Shown piece by piece: positions 39,669 to 41,572 of a stretch of 41,572 nt of DNA (its first letter is position 1; each line of letters starts with the position of its first letter). The notes below the pieces were generated by a model, which saw only the letters and a list, made by a program, of their open reading frames with translations, was not told the DNA's origin and ran no database searches. The position numbers and the translations under genes are program-made. The DNA comes from Bacteroidales bacterium. Lineage in GTDB: Bacteria; Bacteroidota; Bacteroidia; Bacteroidales; P3. The stretch covers positions 1-41,572 of the forward strand of contig JAFSYK010000078.1 in assembly GCA_017449975.1 (NCBI GenBank), given 5' to 3'.

Positions 39669-39873
39669 GGGGGTTACGGAGCCCGCATGGCCTCGTGGAA
39701 CGTCACCGCCTCGTTCTGCATGGCAGGGCAATTGCCTTCTTCCATGAAAGTTATGGAAGCGGTGTTGATCGTGTCATTATAATCAGGGGATGTCATTTGT
39801 CAAATGATTACACCGATATAACGGCAATGGCTCGATATTATTGCCTACTGGATGAGTGGGCAAACAGACAGAT
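39669..39873. other. Spacer with small dyads, possible gene remains
   Basis: Dyads CTTCCAT/ATGGAAG (39739-39759) and TCATTTG/CAAATGA (about 39798-39811) are seen. One of them may end the permease transcript, though no T tract follows. I see no supported gene. Confidence 0.35.
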
Positions 39874-41154
39874 TTATTCTTTCTGTCCTTTGAATGTGAA
39901 TCCTGCCTGTTCGACGGCTTTGCGGATGTCGCTTTCGGCTGCGGTGCCCGTGATAGCCAGTGTGTTGGCGGCGGGTGTGGCCTCGGCGGCGGTAACGCCG
40001 TCCAGTTTGCCTACGGCCTGTTCACAGGCGGCTTTGCAGTGTGCGCAGTGCATGCCTTCAACGGTGTAAACCGTCGTGCCGGCGGCCACCTCATGTTTCT
40101 TGAACTTGCTCAGTAATTTCATAGTCAGTGCAAAAAGAATGAACAAAACTAAGAGTGCGGAACAGAGGGTGCTGAATCCACTCGTTGTGGAGCTCTCTGT
40201 CGGGCAACAGGCACCGTGCATCTCGCCACAGGCGGGTGATATTTCGGTCCCGATGCCGATAGCGTTGACCAGCAGTCCGAACAAAAGGGAGAAACCTACA
40301 ATGGTGAGCAGGTATATCCAGGTGAACCGGCTGCCCATAGATTTTTTCACCACGAGGATGGAAGCGATGTTGACGGCAGGTCCGGCCATCAGCATCACCA
40401 GCGCGGCCCCGGGCGAAAGTCCTTTCATCATCAGCGCTGCCGCTACGGGTATGCTGCCGGTGGAGCAGATGTACATCGGCACCGCCACCGCCAGGACAAC
40501 CAACATCTGCAGCAACGGCTGCGAGCCGAAAGTGAGGAAGAATGCGTCGGGTACAACGACACCGATAAACGCTGCTATCAGCAGGCCGACGGCGAGTCTC
40601 ACTCCGATGTCTTGAATCATGTCGAAATAGGCATACCGCAGCGCACACCAAAGGCGATGAGGGAACGTGTCTGTGTGTGATGGCGTTAATGCTGCGGTGC
40701 CCGTTGTGTCAGCACCTCCACACTCACACGTTGACGCATTCACACATTCATATCGGTTGACCAAAATACCGCCGCAGAGGCCTGTGATCAATGCCGCCAC
40801 GGGTCGTGTCACGGCGAATCCCAGTCCCATCAGCGAGAAGGTGGCCAGGATGGAGTCGATGCCTGTCTGCGGCGTGGCGATGAGAAATGAGGCGACGGCA
40901 CCTTTCGAAGCCCCCTCGTTCTTCAGTCCCACGGCGGTGGGGATGACGCCGCACGAGCACAGCGGCAGCGGGATGCCCAGCAGGGCCGCCCACAACACCG
41001 ACAGCTTGTTGTCGCGCGACAAATATTTGGAATAGAACCGCTTTGGTACGAAGACATGCAGCAGTCCCGCGATAAGGAATCCCAGCAGCAGATAAGGGGA
41101 CATGGCGTTGACCACAGCCAGCAGCGAGGTGAGGAAGTTCTCCGTATGTATCAT
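39874..41154 (-). CDS. SO_0444-type Cu/Zn efflux permease with HMA domain
   Basis: The 426-residue protein has about ten membrane helices of the DUF318 permease type, with the metal-path cysteine motif PLPLCSCGVIP near residue 65, and FLIATPQTGIDS. The C-terminal 63 residues are a heavy-metal-associated (HMA) domain with the metal-binding GMHCAHC (Cys370 and Cys373). A cysteine/histidine-rich loop (NASTCECGGADTT) lies in the middle. The fusion of a permease with a metallochaperone domain points to export of copper or zinc. A near -7 box (TATCTTTA, 41199-41206) lies upstream. Confidence 0.88.
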   Translation of the reverse strand: MIHTENFLTSLLAVVNAMSPYLLLGFLIAGLLHVFVPKRFYSKYLSRDNKLSVLWAALLGIPLPLCSCGVIPTAVGLKNEGASKGAVASFLIATPQTGIDSILATFSLMGLGFAVTRPVAALITGLCGGILVNRYECVNASTCECGGADTTGTAALTPSHTDTFPHRLWCALRYAYFDMIQDIGVRLAVGLLIAAFIGVVVPDAFFLTFGSQPLLQMLVVLAVAVPMYICSTGSIPVAAALMMKGLSPGAALVMLMAGPAVNIASILVVKKSMGSRFTWIYLLTIVGFSLLFGLLVNAIGIGTEISPACGEMHGACCPTESSTTSGFSTLCSALLVLFILFALTMKLLSKFKKHEVAAGTTVYTVEGMHCAHCKAACEQAVGKLDGVTAAEATPAANTLAITGTAAESDIRKAVEQAGFTFKGQKE

Positions 41155-41572
41155 GTTACCAGTTTTTTGTAATTATTTTTACAATCATAATAACGATGTA
41201 AAGATACAGATATTCGTTGACATAGGAAATCACCATTTCTGGCGATTGTAGGGTTTTCCGGCCACTGCTAATTTTGCATCGTCATTACCCATAGTAGAAC
41301 CTCCAATAATTGTTTCTTTGACCACGGATTTCACTAACACACTATGATTATCCGTATTATCCGTGCAATCCGTGTTCTATTTACAATCTTTAGTGGTTGC
41401 CCCAGATAAAACCTCTACGAATTGATATTTAGTACTAGTAAAATAATAAGGTGAAATGATTATGGAGTTAAATTGGAAGTTAAAATGGGAGTTAAAGAGG
41501 GAGTTAAAAAGGACAAATGATCTGTATTGTCCTGTGCGAAGCACATAACTTCCATTTTAACTTCCATCGAAG
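41155..41572. repeat. Gene-free right edge with dispersed repeats
   Basis: Holds a near -7 box (41199-41206) for the permease, the AATCCGTG-type repeat copy C (41324-41379, TTATCCGTATTATCCGTGC), the second copy of the 22203 repeat (41445-41490), and an inverted repeat where TGGAAGTTAAAATGG near 41472 faces CCATTTTAACTTCCA near 41550. The last is cut by the window end. No gene was found. Confidence 0.55.

Overview
The window looks like a chromosomal segment of a Bacteroidales bacterium (Bacteroidota). The evidence is lineage-typical proteins (DUF4290 upstream of murA, a WbqC-like protein, PorT and a type B C-terminal sorting domain of the type IX secretion system, FISUMP and ORF6N domains, a serine palmitoyltransferase), many exact matches to the Bacteroidales promoter -7 box TAnnTTTG, and almost no strong Shine-Dalgarno sites. 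No tRNA, rRNA or CRISPR array was recognised. I cannot assign a genus.

Layout. 1-9.7 kb is a leftward block of housekeeping genes: DUF4290-murA, a YwqE-like phosphatase, purB, an MsbA-like ABC exporter, a secreted type B CTD protein, nadK and a degenerate arginase-fold protein. Several are joined by ATGA stop-start overlaps. 10-11.8 kb is accessory (a FISUMP lipoprotein and an MNT/HEPN toxin-antitoxin-like pair). 11.9-13.8 kb carries rluA-type and nadA genes, again leftward. After a very AT-rich 470-bp spacer the direction switches: rpiB, a serine palmitoyltransferase, a GNAT-like acyltransferase, (a convergent SDR), a 1123-residue coiled-coil membrane protein, an anti-sigma-like ATPase, ybeY and mnmG run rightward. 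25-34 kb is a mix: WbqC-like, a DUF2156-GNAT fusion, PorT, a hotdog thioesterase, two related small membrane proteins, a membrane phosphoesterase, a lipoprotein hydrolase and an ORF6N-PLD protein. 34.8-41.2 kb is leftward again: YjbR, SMR exporter, ZIP transporter, a bacterioferritin-like protein, OhrR, PhzF, a decayed outer-membrane barrel gene and a Cu/Zn-type permease with an HMA domain.

How the parts may work together. SPT, the GNAT-like protein and the SDR could form a dihydroceramide route. PorT and the CTD protein indicate a working type IX secretion system. OhrR with the bacterioferritin-like gene, and the nearby ZIP, SMR and SO_0444-type transporters, form a redox and metal/cation region. 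nadA and nadK both serve NAD(P) synthesis.

The most unusual content is non-coding: a perfect parS site beside rluA and a one-mismatch copy beside mnmG, flanking a gene-direction switch that suggests a replication origin nearby; three copies of a small MITE-like element, one ending exactly at the murA stop codon; a 30-unit heptamer array; a set of short palindromes with a shared TCC-ACW-GGA core, found in two coding genes and inside one MITE copy; and a large perfect-to-near-perfect inverted repeat next to an internally deleted OMP gene.
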